A stretch of DNA of 64,000 nt, taken from positions 75,983-139,982 of the forward strand of contig PMUP01000088.1 of the NCBI GenBank assembly GCA_003166865.1, given 5' to 3'. Both the position numbers and the translations under genes were made by a program. The notes beneath the pieces are model-generated. The model was not told the DNA's origin. It saw only the letters and a program-made list of their open reading frames with translations, and made no database searches. Shown piece by piece: positions 46,381 through 54,625 of this stretch. Position 1 is the first letter of the stretch. Every line of letters starts with the position of its first letter. This DNA comes from Bryobacterales bacterium. Its GTDB lineage: Bacteria > Acidobacteriota > Terriglobia > Bryobacterales > Bryobacteraceae.

Positions 46381-48041
46381 TGCGATGCAGGCTGACGCGA
46401 TTCACGATGGCCCTTATGCTGTGTGGCCTGGCGGCCGCAAGCTCGGCGAGTGAGCTGCGCTTCTGCCTGCGGATCGATCCGAAAACGTTCAATCCTCTGC
46501 TGGTGGAGGACGAGGCTTCCCAAACCGTCCGCTACTTGACCGGCGGCGTGTTGATCCGCTTGAACCGCTACACGCAAGAGTTGGAAGGCGAGCTGGCCAC
46601 CAAATGGAAGGTCTCGGAAAACGGCCGCCGCATCGATTTCGACCTCCGCCCGGGCGTGCGCTTTTCCGACGGCACTCCGTTCACTTGCGACGATGTGGTC
46701 TACACCATGCGCGAGCTGATGGATCCCAACCTGCATTCGCCTACCGGGGACGTGTTCCGATCAGCGCCCGGACCGGTGGAATCCAGGTGCACGGGATCGT
46801 CGGCGACGGGTTCGGCGGGCGTGACGGTGCGCTTTCCTGGGCCAGTCGCGGCGCTCGCGGCGCAGTTCGATCAAGTCGCGATCCTGTCGGCGCATTCGGC
46901 GGCCAAAGAGTCCGCCGTGCTCGGTCCCTTTGCATTGGGCGAATACAAGCCAGGCGCCTACGTCCTGTTGCGGCGGAATCCCAACTACTGGAAACGCGAT
47001 GCGAACGGTCACCCCCTGCCCTATCTGGATGCGATCCGGCTCGAGATCCAACAGAATCGCGAGCTGGAGCTGCTGCGGTTCCGGCGCGGTGAACTCGACA
47101 TCGTCAATAAGCTCGATCCGGAAATGTACGACCGCTTGTCGTCCGAGATGCCGCACGCTGTGGTGGATGCGGGCCCGTCACTCGATTGGGAAATCGTATT
47201 TTTCAACCAAGTGGCAAACGCGCCGCTACCTGAGTACAAGCGCCGCTGGTTCCGCTCCGATGATTTCCGGCGCGCGATCTCGGAAGGCATTCGCCGCGAT
47301 GACCTGGTCCGGATCGTGTATCGCGGCCACGCGCGAGCGGCGGTTGGGCCGGTCTCAACCGCAAACCGTTTCTGGCTCAATTCCGCACTTCAGCCGCCCT
47401 CGGGCTCCCAGACCGCGGCACTGGCGTTATTGGAGCACGCCGGTTTTCGGCGCTCTGGAAGCACGCTAGTCGATCGCGATGGCAACCGGGTGGAGTTCTC
47501 CATGATCACCAACGCGGGAAACAAGCTTCACGAGCGAACGCTGGCACTGATCCAGCAGGATCTGGCGCGGTTCGGCATCCAGCTCAACGTCGTTACGCTG
47601 GATTTTCCGTCGCTGGTCGAGCGCATCAGCCGAACGTTTAACTACGAGGCGGTTCTGATGGCCATTACCAACGTCGATCTCGATCCCAGTGCGCAGATGA
47701 ACATCTGGGTCAGCTCGGCGGCGAATCACCAATGGAATCCCAACCAGAAGACGCCCGCGACACCGTGGGAAGCCGAGATCGACAAACTGATGGCGGAGCA
47801 AGGCGGATCGCAGGACCGAGATAAGCGTAAAATCTATTTCGACCGGGTGCAACAGATTGCGGCGGACAAAGTGCCCATGCTGTTTCTGGTGAATCCGAAC
47901 GCGCTCTCGGCCGTTTCGCCGAACGTCAAGAATGTCACTCCAGCCGTTCTCGCGCCGCAGATTTATTGGAACGTAGAACACCTGCAAGTGGGAAACGCGC
48001 TGGTCAGTCAGGCGCGAAACGCACTGGTCAATCAACGATGA
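46374..48041 (+). CDS. extracellular solute-binding protein, family 5
   Basis: 555-aa periplasmic peptide-type binding protein (ABC family 5). Start at ATG 46374 (or the next Met at 46380) just before the signal peptide TMALMLCGLAAASSA; the longer upstream frame only shadows the permease. Family features: DPKTFNPLLVEDEAS, FDLRPGVRFSDGTPFTCDDVVYT, and NPNYWKRDANGHPLPYLDAI. Ligands of this family include oligopeptides, nickel and sugars; the specific ligand is unclear. It is followed at once (ATGA overlap) by the ATPase gene. Confidence 0.92.
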   Translation: MLMRCRLTRFTMALMLCGLAAASSASELRFCLRIDPKTFNPLLVEDEASQTVRYLTGGVLIRLNRYTQELEGELATKWKVSENGRRIDFDLRPGVRFSDGTPFTCDDVVYTMRELMDPNLHSPTGDVFRSAPGPVESRCTGSSATGSAGVTVRFPGPVAALAAQFDQVAILSAHSAAKESAVLGPFALGEYKPGAYVLLRRNPNYWKRDANGHPLPYLDAIRLEIQQNRELELLRFRRGELDIVNKLDPEMYDRLSSEMPHAVVDAGPSLDWEIVFFNQVANAPLPEYKRRWFRSDDFRRAISEGIRRDDLVRIVYRGHARAAVGPVSTANRFWLNSALQPPSGSQTAALALLEHAGFRRSGSTLVDRDGNRVEFSMITNAGNKLHERTLALIQQDLARFGIQLNVVTLDFPSLVERISRTFNYEAVLMAITNVDLDPSAQMNIWVSSAANHQWNPNQKTPATPWEAEIDKLMAEQGGSQDRDKRKIYFDRVQQIAADKVPMLFLVNPNALSAVSPNVKNVTPAVLAPQIYWNVEHLQVGNALVSQARNALVNQR

Positions 48042-48862
48042 GCGCCCTTTTGGAAACGCGTCTTTCCGTGGACTACCCCAACAAGCCGGGCGTCCTCGGC
48101 GACGTACGGTTGACGGTGAGTGAAGGCGAGATGGTGGGCCTGGTCGGCGAAAGCGGCTCGGGCAAAAGCACCATCGCGCTGGCTTTGATGCGGCTGCTCG
48201 AACATAAGGGCGCGGCCATTCACGGCGAAGTTCTTTTCAACGGCCGGGATTTGCTGCAATTGCGCGCGAAGGAGATGCGGCAGATCCGCGGCCGCGAAAT
48301 CGCACTGGTATTGCAAAGTCCGCTCGCGTCGCTGAATCCGGCGCTGCGCATCGGAACGCAGATGTCCGAAGCGTGGCGCGCACACGCGTCCGGCGCGGCA
48401 TCCAAGCACTGGAAGGTCCAGGCGCTGGAGCTATTCGAGCGCGTCAGTCTGCCCGCGGAAGAATCGTTCTTGAGCCGCTATCCGCGGCAGTTGAGCGTCG
48501 GCCAAGCCCAGCGCGTGCTCATCGCGATGGCCGTCTTGCACAAGCCGCGGCTGCTGATCGCCGATGAGCCGACCAGCGCGCTCGATGCGGTGACGCAAAG
48601 CGAAATCCTGGAGCTTTTCCGCCGCCTGAATCGTGAGATGAACATGGCCATGCTCTTCATCTCGCACGATCTGCTGGCGGTGGCGTCGCTTTGTTCTCGA
48701 ATCGCGATTCTACAGCGTGGACAAATCATCGAGAGCGGTCCCACCGCGCAGATGTTCCGCGATCCGCGCACTGCGGACACACGCGCATTGCTCGAAGCGG
48801 TGCTGCGGAATTCCAGCGCCGTGGCCGAATTCGCCCGCCCCGAGTCTACGGTTCGCCGTTGA
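48038..48862 (+). CDS. ABC transporter ATP-binding protein (DppD-like)
   Basis: 274-aa ATPase. Walker A GESGSGKST, Q-loop VLQSPLASLNP, signature LSVGQAQRV (LSGGQ variant), Walker B LLIADEPTSALD and switch His FISHDL are all present. The ATG at 48038 overlaps the binding-protein stop. Only one ATPase gene is present, while dipeptide systems usually have DppD and DppF, so it may act as a homodimer or use a distant partner. The 3' end overlaps convergent serA by 17 bp. Confidence 0.93.
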   Translation: MSALLETRLSVDYPNKPGVLGDVRLTVSEGEMVGLVGESGSGKSTIALALMRLLEHKGAAIHGEVLFNGRDLLQLRAKEMRQIRGREIALVLQSPLASLNPALRIGTQMSEAWRAHASGAASKHWKVQALELFERVSLPAEESFLSRYPRQLSVGQAQRVLIAMAVLHKPRLLIADEPTSALDAVTQSEILELFRRLNREMNMAMLFISHDLLAVASLCSRIAILQRGQIIESGPTAQMFRDPRTADTRALLEAVLRNSSAVAEFARPESTVRR

Positions 48863-50426
48863 ATTTCACCGGCCGCGCTACTTTCACCGCCGGATTCTTC
48901 AACAGCTCCGCCAACACTTTGTCGGGCACGGGATGATCGGTCTGGATCACCGAGATTGCCTCCCTCCCAGATTCCTTGCGGCCCAGAGAAAACGTCGCGA
49001 TGTTGACGCCGCTCTTTCCGAACACGCCCCCGATGTATCCGATGACCCCCGGGACGTCTTCGCTCTCGACAAAGGTGAGGTTCCCTTCGAGTGTGGCTTC
49101 GCAATGCGTGCCGTCGATTTGCACCAGCCGCGGCTGATCCATGACAACCGCGCCTTCCACGGTAACGACGCCGGTGTCGGTTTCCAGATCCAGTCGAACC
49201 GAATCGATATGGGCGGCGCGTTTTTCGTGCCGCTCGGCGACGGTGAGTCCGCGGTCGCCCGCGATCTGCATGGCATTGATCGAGTTTGCCTTGCGTGCCA
49301 GCGAACGCTGCAGCACGCCCGCCAGTCCGGCGTTGCGAACCAGGTGCGTGTTGAACTCGGCGATTTTGCCGAAGTAGACCAGCCGCACCGCCTTGGGATT
49401 GCCGGTGGAGATGTAGGACGCAAAGCTGCCCAGCCGCTCGGCGAGTTTGCCGTACGGACCCAAGGTCTTGTATTGTTCGGGCGTAAGCGCGGGCAGATTC
49501 ACGGCGTGTAGCGCCGCGCCGCTTTGCAAATATTCCACAACTTGCTGCGCGATGCGCATGCCGACGGTCTCCTGAGCTTCTTCGGTGGAGCCGCCGATGT
49601 GCGGCGTGGCCACCAGGCTCTCGATGGCCAGAAGCGGATCGTTAGGCGACGGCGGTTCGCTCTCGAAAACGTCCAGAGCGGCGCCGCCCACTTGGCCGGA
49701 AGCCAGAGCCTCGGCCAGCGCGGCTTGGTCGATCAACTCGCCGCGCGCGCAATTGACGATCCGTACTCCCTTCTTCATTTTGGAGAACGCCTCGCGGGAG
49801 AGCAGCTGGAACGATTCGGGCGTGAGGGCCGTGTGGAGCGTGATGTAGTCGCTCTCGGCGTAGAGCGTGGGCAGGTCCACCATGGCTACGCCGACGTCTT
49901 TCGCGGTTTGCGAATGGACGTACGGATCGTGGGCGATGATGTTCATCTCAAACGCGGCGGCGCGCTTCACCACCTCGCGCCCGATGCTTCCCAAACCGAT
50001 CACTCCCAGCGTTTTGGCGCGCAGTTCGGTGCCCAGGAACTTGCGCTTTTCCCACTTGCCGGATTTCACCGAGGCGCTGGCATTGGGGATGGAACGCGCC
50101 AGCGACAACATCAACGCCAGAGCGTGCTCGGCCACTGAAACCGCGTTGCCGCCCGGCGTGTTCATCACCAGGATGCCCGCGGCGGTGGCGGACGGCAGAT
50201 CCACGTTGTCGACGCCCACGCCCGCGCGGCCAATTACTCGCAGATTCGGCGCGGCCGCCAGCACGGCCTTGTCCACCGTGACGGCGCTGCGCACAATGAG
50301 CGCGTCGGCCCCGGCGAGATGCTGCGTGTATTCTTTCGGATTGGAAATGATGACTTCCCATCCCGGCTGTTGCTTAAGCAGCTTCACCGCTCCAGGAGTG
50401 AGCGACTCGGCAATCAGAATTCGCAT
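48846..50426 (-). CDS. serA: D-3-phosphoglycerate dehydrogenase (SerA, long ACT form)
   Basis: First step of serine biosynthesis; oxidises 3-phosphoglycerate with NAD. 526 aa from ATG 50426. Rossmann motif GLGSIGREVVKRAA, catalytic Arg in NCARGELID, Glu in the downstream loop and His in TPHIGGSTEEAQ. The C-terminal half has the intervening (ASB) domain and an ACT domain (FVESEDVPGVIGYIGGVFGK) for serine feedback. The start at MRILIAESLTPG fits the family; a start at 50462 would add 12 unlikely residues. It lies divergently from yqeY. Confidence 0.95.
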   Translation of the reverse strand: MRILIAESLTPGAVKLLKQQPGWEVIISNPKEYTQHLAGADALIVRSAVTVDKAVLAAAPNLRVIGRAGVGVDNVDLPSATAAGILVMNTPGGNAVSVAEHALALMLSLARSIPNASASVKSGKWEKRKFLGTELRAKTLGVIGLGSIGREVVKRAAAFEMNIIAHDPYVHSQTAKDVGVAMVDLPTLYAESDYITLHTALTPESFQLLSREAFSKMKKGVRIVNCARGELIDQAALAEALASGQVGGAALDVFESEPPSPNDPLLAIESLVATPHIGGSTEEAQETVGMRIAQQVVEYLQSGAALHAVNLPALTPEQYKTLGPYGKLAERLGSFASYISTGNPKAVRLVYFGKIAEFNTHLVRNAGLAGVLQRSLARKANSINAMQIAGDRGLTVAERHEKRAAHIDSVRLDLETDTGVVTVEGAVVMDQPRLVQIDGTHCEATLEGNLTFVESEDVPGVIGYIGGVFGKSGVNIATFSLGRKESGREAISVIQTDHPVPDKVLAELLKNPAVKVARPVKFNGEP

Positions 50427-50447
50427 GTTGTGTGTAAGTATTAAGCT

Positions 50448-50464
50448 GTAACGATTAAGCATTC
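50448..50464. repeat. 17-mer GTAACGATTAAGCATTC, shared with 21293-21309
   Basis: It sits in the 51-bp gap between divergent serA and yqeY and matches the word behind the TPR gene with two mismatches. Possible regulator site. Confidence 0.35.
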
Positions 50465-50477
50465 AGGATAACAAACG

Positions 50478-50924
50478 ATGGCTCTGCTCGACCGGATTCA
50501 GATCGACATGGTGGCGGCGATGCGCGCCAAAGAAGAGCTCAAGCTCAACGCGATCCGCATGATCAAGGCGGCGCTGAAGAAGCATGAGGTGGACTCCATG
50601 AAGCCGCTGGATGAGGCGACCGAGCTCCAAATCCTCACCACGTTGATCAAGCAGCGGCGGGAGGCGGCCGAGATGTTTCGCAAGGGCAATCGCGCGGAGT
50701 TGGCCGACAAGGAAGAAGCCGAGCTAAAGCTGATTGAGTCCTACATGCCGTCGGCGCCGAGCGACCAAGAGATCGAGGATGCCATCGGGCAAGCCATGGC
50801 GGAGACCGGGGTGACCTCGCAGAAGCAGATGGGCTTGGTCATGAAGGCCGCGCAGGCCAGGCTCGCGGGCAAACGCGTGGATGGAAGGGCGCTGAGTGAA
50901 AAAGTTCGGGCCCGGCTATCCTGA
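50478..50924 (+). CDS. yqeY: GatB/YqeY domain-containing protein
   Basis: 148-aa YqeY-family protein related to the tail of the GatB amidotransferase subunit and thought to bind tRNA or assist amidotransfer. Family blocks seen are RIQIDMVAAMRAKEELKLNAIRMI, IKQRREAAEMFRKGNR and the C-terminal GKRVDGRALSEKVRARLS. Normal length. It is followed 6 bp later by a methyltransferase. Confidence 0.93.
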   Translation: MALLDRIQIDMVAAMRAKEELKLNAIRMIKAALKKHEVDSMKPLDEATELQILTTLIKQRREAAEMFRKGNRAELADKEEAELKLIESYMPSAPSDQEIEDAIGQAMAETGVTSQKQMGLVMKAAQARLAGKRVDGRALSEKVRARLS

Positions 50925-50930
50925 GGGCGC

Positions 50931-51530
50931 ATGACTGAGGCCGAGCGTGCTTATTACGATCGGCGCGCCGCTGAGTATGATGACTGGTATCTCGGCACGG
51001 GGCTGTTTGCGCAGCGGGCACGACCCGGCTGGGCCGAAGAATTGGCAGCTTTGAGAGCGGCAGTCGCGTCGCTCCGCTTCAGTTCATGCCTGGACGTAGC
51101 CTGCGGCACTGGCTTTCTAACCGAGTCTCTGCACGGCCTTGTCACCGGGTTGGACCAAAGCGCGTCCATGCTCGGGATCGCCCGCGCCAGGATTCCGCGC
51201 GGGGTGTTTGTGCGAGGCGACGCACTCAAACTGCCTTTCCGGTCGGCGCAATTCGATTGTCTGGTGACGGGGCATTTCTATGGGCACCTCGATGAGACGG
51301 CTCGGCGGATCTTTCTGATAGAAGCCCGGCGCGTCTCGAAATCGTTTCTCATCATTGACGCGGCGGCGCGCGACGATGTCCCGTCCGAAGAACATCAGGA
51401 ACGCGTGCTCAACGACGGATCGCGGCACCTGGTCTACAAGCGCTACTTCACGCCGGAGCGCCTGATTACAGAGATCGGATCTGGCCGGACGCTTCATGCG
51501 GGCCAATGGTTCGTAGGGGTGCTGGCATGA
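50931..51530 (+). CDS. class I SAM-dependent methyltransferase
   Basis: 199 aa. Motif I is CLDVACGTGFLTESL and the acidic loop and motif II are in VTGLDQSASMLGIARARIP; a later FDCLVTGHFYGHLDE is the motif-IV region. It probably methylates a small molecule; the substrate is unknown. It starts 6 bp after yqeY. A methyltransferase with a YxRRAxEYDxWY start (YYDRRAAEYDDWYLGTG) is common in actinobacteria and acidobacteria. Confidence 0.9.
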   Translation: MTEAERAYYDRRAAEYDDWYLGTGLFAQRARPGWAEELAALRAAVASLRFSSCLDVACGTGFLTESLHGLVTGLDQSASMLGIARARIPRGVFVRGDALKLPFRSAQFDCLVTGHFYGHLDETARRIFLIEARRVSKSFLIIDAAARDDVPSEEHQERVLNDGSRHLVYKRYFTPERLITEIGSGRTLHAGQWFVGVLA

Positions 51531-51551
51531 GGTTGCTTTGGCAGGCGCAAG

Positions 51552-52865
51552 CTACTGCTGCTTGAACCGGTTCTGCACGTGATCCTTGATCCAGTGCTCG
51601 TCCCACCACTCCACGGGATTCACTTCCACGCCTTCTACCTGCATCGAGTAGTGCAGGTGGTCGCCGCCCGCCAGGCCGGTCGATCCGCTCTTGCCCATCT
51701 CCTGGCCACGCTTCACCATGTCGCCTTCGTGCACCGCGATCGCGCTCAGGTGTCCATAGATCGATTGCAAACCGTAGCCGTGATCCACCACAATGCAGTT
51801 GCCGTAGATGCCCAACGGCGCCGCCCAAACCACCTTGCCGTCGTTGGCCGCCACTACCGGTGTGTGGGCCGTAACGGCGAGGTCGAAGCCGAGATGCACC
51901 TGCTGGTCGACTTTCTTTCCTTTGTAAATGTAGCTGCGCACGTCGGCGAACTCCGATTCCACCTTCGAATTAGCCAATTGCAGAAAGGGCTCAGTCCAGA
52001 GAAATTTCTCCGCCGTTTTCAAGCGCAGGTCCGCCAGCGTCTTGTTGTTGGCGCGGCGCATCTCACCGTTGATTTTGAGGAAGCGCGTGAGCAGATCGCC
52101 CGAGCCGCTGGGATCGATCTGATTGACCACCTTGTCCAGGAATTTATCGTCGATCGTCAGGTCCCGCATGCGAAACTTCTTCGGAAACACCTTGAACCAG
52201 AAGCGCGCTGTAGCCTCCGTGCTAGCCGGGTTCTTCGCATAAACAACGGGAACGGTATCAGTTGGCAAGTCCCAGGGATAGGCAAACAGCGCAAGCCGCT
52301 GAGTAGCGCTGCCCGCAACCGGAAAGCTACGGTCCATGTCCTTTCCCACTCGCACGCCCGCTTCGGTCCAGTAACCCGAGGGCGTCAAGAGCACCATCTC
52401 CGAACCGCCTTGATTGATGTAGTGCTGAAAGCCGTCGGCGGTGACCGAGGGCGGCCTCAGCACCACGTCGACATCGCTTGAAATTGTGTCCGTGATTGCG
52501 CGGAGATCGTTCGATTGAGCTTCGACGATGATCCGCGCCTTGCCTTCCTTCAAATTCGGCGCCTGCTTGCTGCCCGCGTTGAAACGGATGTCCTGCTCGG
52601 GAAACTGCGCGAGCCAAAACTTCAGGCGGTCCGCCGGGTTCCTGGTCTCGGTGATCGTCGTCCTGGCGCCGTCCTGCTCGAGCACGGCGGTGAACCGGCG
52701 CAGGCCGTGTGGGTTCGAAATGTGTACCGTCACCGGGGTGTTCGCACCGATTGCGGTGGGTTGCGGAGCGAACGCCAGCTTGGTATGCGACGACAAAAAG
52801 AAAAGCGTGCCGACCGGTGTCGCGATGAGCGCCACTAGCATGAGGAGAGCGATAATCTTGCCCAT
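51552..52865 (-). CDS. M23 family metallopeptidase (LytM-like), membrane-anchored
   Basis: 437 aa from the Met at 52865 (an upstream Met at 52880 adds five residues). The first ~30 residues form a membrane helix (IIALLMLVALIATPVGTLFF). The middle is beta-rich and the C-terminal M23 domain shows HLGFDLAV (HxxxD zinc ligands) and GDHLHYSMQ (HxH). It probably acts on peptidoglycan or regulates amidases from the periplasm. It lies divergently from the TPR gene. Confidence 0.93.
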   Translation of the reverse strand: MGKIIALLMLVALIATPVGTLFFLSSHTKLAFAPQPTAIGANTPVTVHISNPHGLRRFTAVLEQDGARTTITETRNPADRLKFWLAQFPEQDIRFNAGSKQAPNLKEGKARIIVEAQSNDLRAITDTISSDVDVVLRPPSVTADGFQHYINQGGSEMVLLTPSGYWTEAGVRVGKDMDRSFPVAGSATQRLALFAYPWDLPTDTVPVVYAKNPASTEATARFWFKVFPKKFRMRDLTIDDKFLDKVVNQIDPSGSGDLLTRFLKINGEMRRANNKTLADLRLKTAEKFLWTEPFLQLANSKVESEFADVRSYIYKGKKVDQQVHLGFDLAVTAHTPVVAANDGKVVWAAPLGIYGNCIVVDHGYGLQSIYGHLSAIAVHEGDMVKRGQEMGKSGSTGLAGGDHLHYSMQVEGVEVNPVEWWDEHWIKDHVQNRFKQQ

Positions 52866-52933
52866 TGCTTCTCGGATCATAACAGGGAGCCCGCAGTCGA
52901 GCTAACACACAACCGTCGAGTTAACATGAAATA

Positions 52934-54625
52934 GTGTTCTCCCGGCTGTTCCTCCTGGTGCTGTTGCCCACCCTCCTGCCCACGCTTTCGCGGGCCGGGG
53001 ACCAGTGGATCGCCTTGAAATCCGGCCCATTTGAAGTATTCAGCAGTGCGGGCGAGAAACCCGCGCGCGAAAAGCTCATGTTCCTGGAGCAATTCCGCGA
53101 AGCTCTGCGTATTATCACCGGTAAGCAGGAGATGCGGCTGGTCTGGCCCATGCACGTGATCGTCTCAAAAGAGGCAACGGCGGATAAAACGCCGTTCGCA
53201 TTGGGGCGCGACGCGCGCATGGCGCCGGTGTCGGAATCCGGGAACTTTTCGCGCGACAACCTGAAGGATCTGGCACGCATTCTGCTCCAAGACAACACCA
53301 ATCGCCTGCCGCCGGACGTGGAAGACGGCTTGATCGAACTTGTTTCCACATTGCAGATCGATGGGCCGCGCATCACGCTGGGCGCGCCGGTTCCCCCAGC
53401 GGAGCGCTCGCGCGGTTGGGCTCTGATGCACCTGGTCACCGGCAATCCCGATTATGCGGGCCGCTCGCGCGTCATGATTTCCAATCTCGAACAGAGCGGC
53501 GATTTCGAAGCCGCGTGCCACAACGCGTTTGAAAAGAGCGCCGCGCAAATCAATCAGCAGACGGACGCATATCTGAAGGCCGGCAACTTCGCAACCACCT
53601 TGATTTCAGGCCGCGCGCTGAGCCTGACTCGCGATTTCAAGCCGGTGCAACTGGGATCTGAGGACGCGCGCATCGCCTTGGCCGACCTCTTGCTGGCGAG
53701 CGGCCACGCGGACCAAGCGAGCGCGGCGTACAAGGAACTCCACGGGCCGGAAGCCTCGGAGGGTCTTGCGCTGCTAGCGCTTCGTGACCAAAAGGACGAT
53801 GAGGCGCGCATGGCCCTTCAGGATGCGATTGACTCGCACAGCACCAGCGCGCGCGCCTGGTTCGAGTTGGGGCGGATGCAGTCCGATCCGGACCAGCTCA
53901 AGAAGGCCAGCGAGCTGAATCCACGCTGGGCCGCGCCGCAGTTCGAGCTGGCGGACCTCGATCCGGCGATCGACAAAGAGAATCTAGAGAAGCGCGCCGT
54001 GCTGCTGAAGAAGGCCGTGAGTCTGGAGCCGCGCAATATCGATTATTGGACGGCGCTCGCCAAGAATGACGTTGCCGCAAAAGACTTCGCCGATGCTCAG
54101 AAAGCCTGGGGCGGAGCAGAGCACGCCGCTTCGAGCGATGACCAACGCGAACGCATTCACCAATTGCGGCTGTCACTGCAAGAAGACCGTTTCGACGCCG
54201 AGGCGGCCGAGCGCAAACGTCTTGCCGACGAGCGCGAGGCGGACCTCCAGCGCGTAAAAACGCAAAGCGAGGCTGCCATTCACGCCGCCGAGGATGCAGC
54301 GCGGAAGAGGCTAAACCCGAATGGCGCGGTGCCGCCGAAACCAGAAACCTGGTATCACGCTGGCGAAACCGGCCCCAGCGTCCAGGGCGTATTCGAGCGT
54401 CTGGATTGCCTGGGAAATCAAGCGCGGCTTGTGATTCAGGTGGCGGATGGCAAGATTGTACAGTTGCTTGTCGCCGATCCCTCGCAGATCAACGCGGGCG
54501 GTGATGAGAAGGCGCTCGCGTGTGGTCCGCAAAAGCAGCCCCGCCAGGTGGTGGTTCACTATACAGCGAAGCCGGACGCCAAACTCAACACCGCGGGCGT
54601 TGCCACCGCGATCGAATTCCATTGA
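52934..54625 (+). CDS. secreted TPR-repeat protein
   Basis: 563 aa, GTG start at 52934, signal peptide FSRLFLLVLLPTLLPTLSRAG. The N-terminal part (about 25-180) starts GDQWIALKSGPFEVFSSAGE, seen in proteins with a degenerate peptidase-like domain. TPR-like repeats follow (about 230-380), then a charged coiled coil (RLADEREADLQRVKTQ, about 430-460) and a C-terminal beta domain. Its function is unknown. It overlaps the glycosyltransferase start by 4 bp (TTGA), implying co-translation. Confidence 0.85.
   Translation: MFSRLFLLVLLPTLLPTLSRAGDQWIALKSGPFEVFSSAGEKPAREKLMFLEQFREALRIITGKQEMRLVWPMHVIVSKEATADKTPFALGRDARMAPVSESGNFSRDNLKDLARILLQDNTNRLPPDVEDGLIELVSTLQIDGPRITLGAPVPPAERSRGWALMHLVTGNPDYAGRSRVMISNLEQSGDFEAACHNAFEKSAAQINQQTDAYLKAGNFATTLISGRALSLTRDFKPVQLGSEDARIALADLLLASGHADQASAAYKELHGPEASEGLALLALRDQKDDEARMALQDAIDSHSTSARAWFELGRMQSDPDQLKKASELNPRWAAPQFELADLDPAIDKENLEKRAVLLKKAVSLEPRNIDYWTALAKNDVAAKDFADAQKAWGGAEHAASSDDQRERIHQLRLSLQEDRFDAEAAERKRLADEREADLQRVKTQSEAAIHAAEDAARKRLNPNGAVPPKPETWYHAGETGPSVQGVFERLDCLGNQARLVIQVADGKIVQLLVADPSQINAGGDEKALACGPQKQPRQVVVHYTAKPDAKLNTAGVATAIEFH

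Noticed and set aside
54520-54621. Upstream extension of the glycosyltransferase frame
   Set aside because: It reads the TPR protein's DNA in another frame; the coupled TTG at 54622 is more likely.
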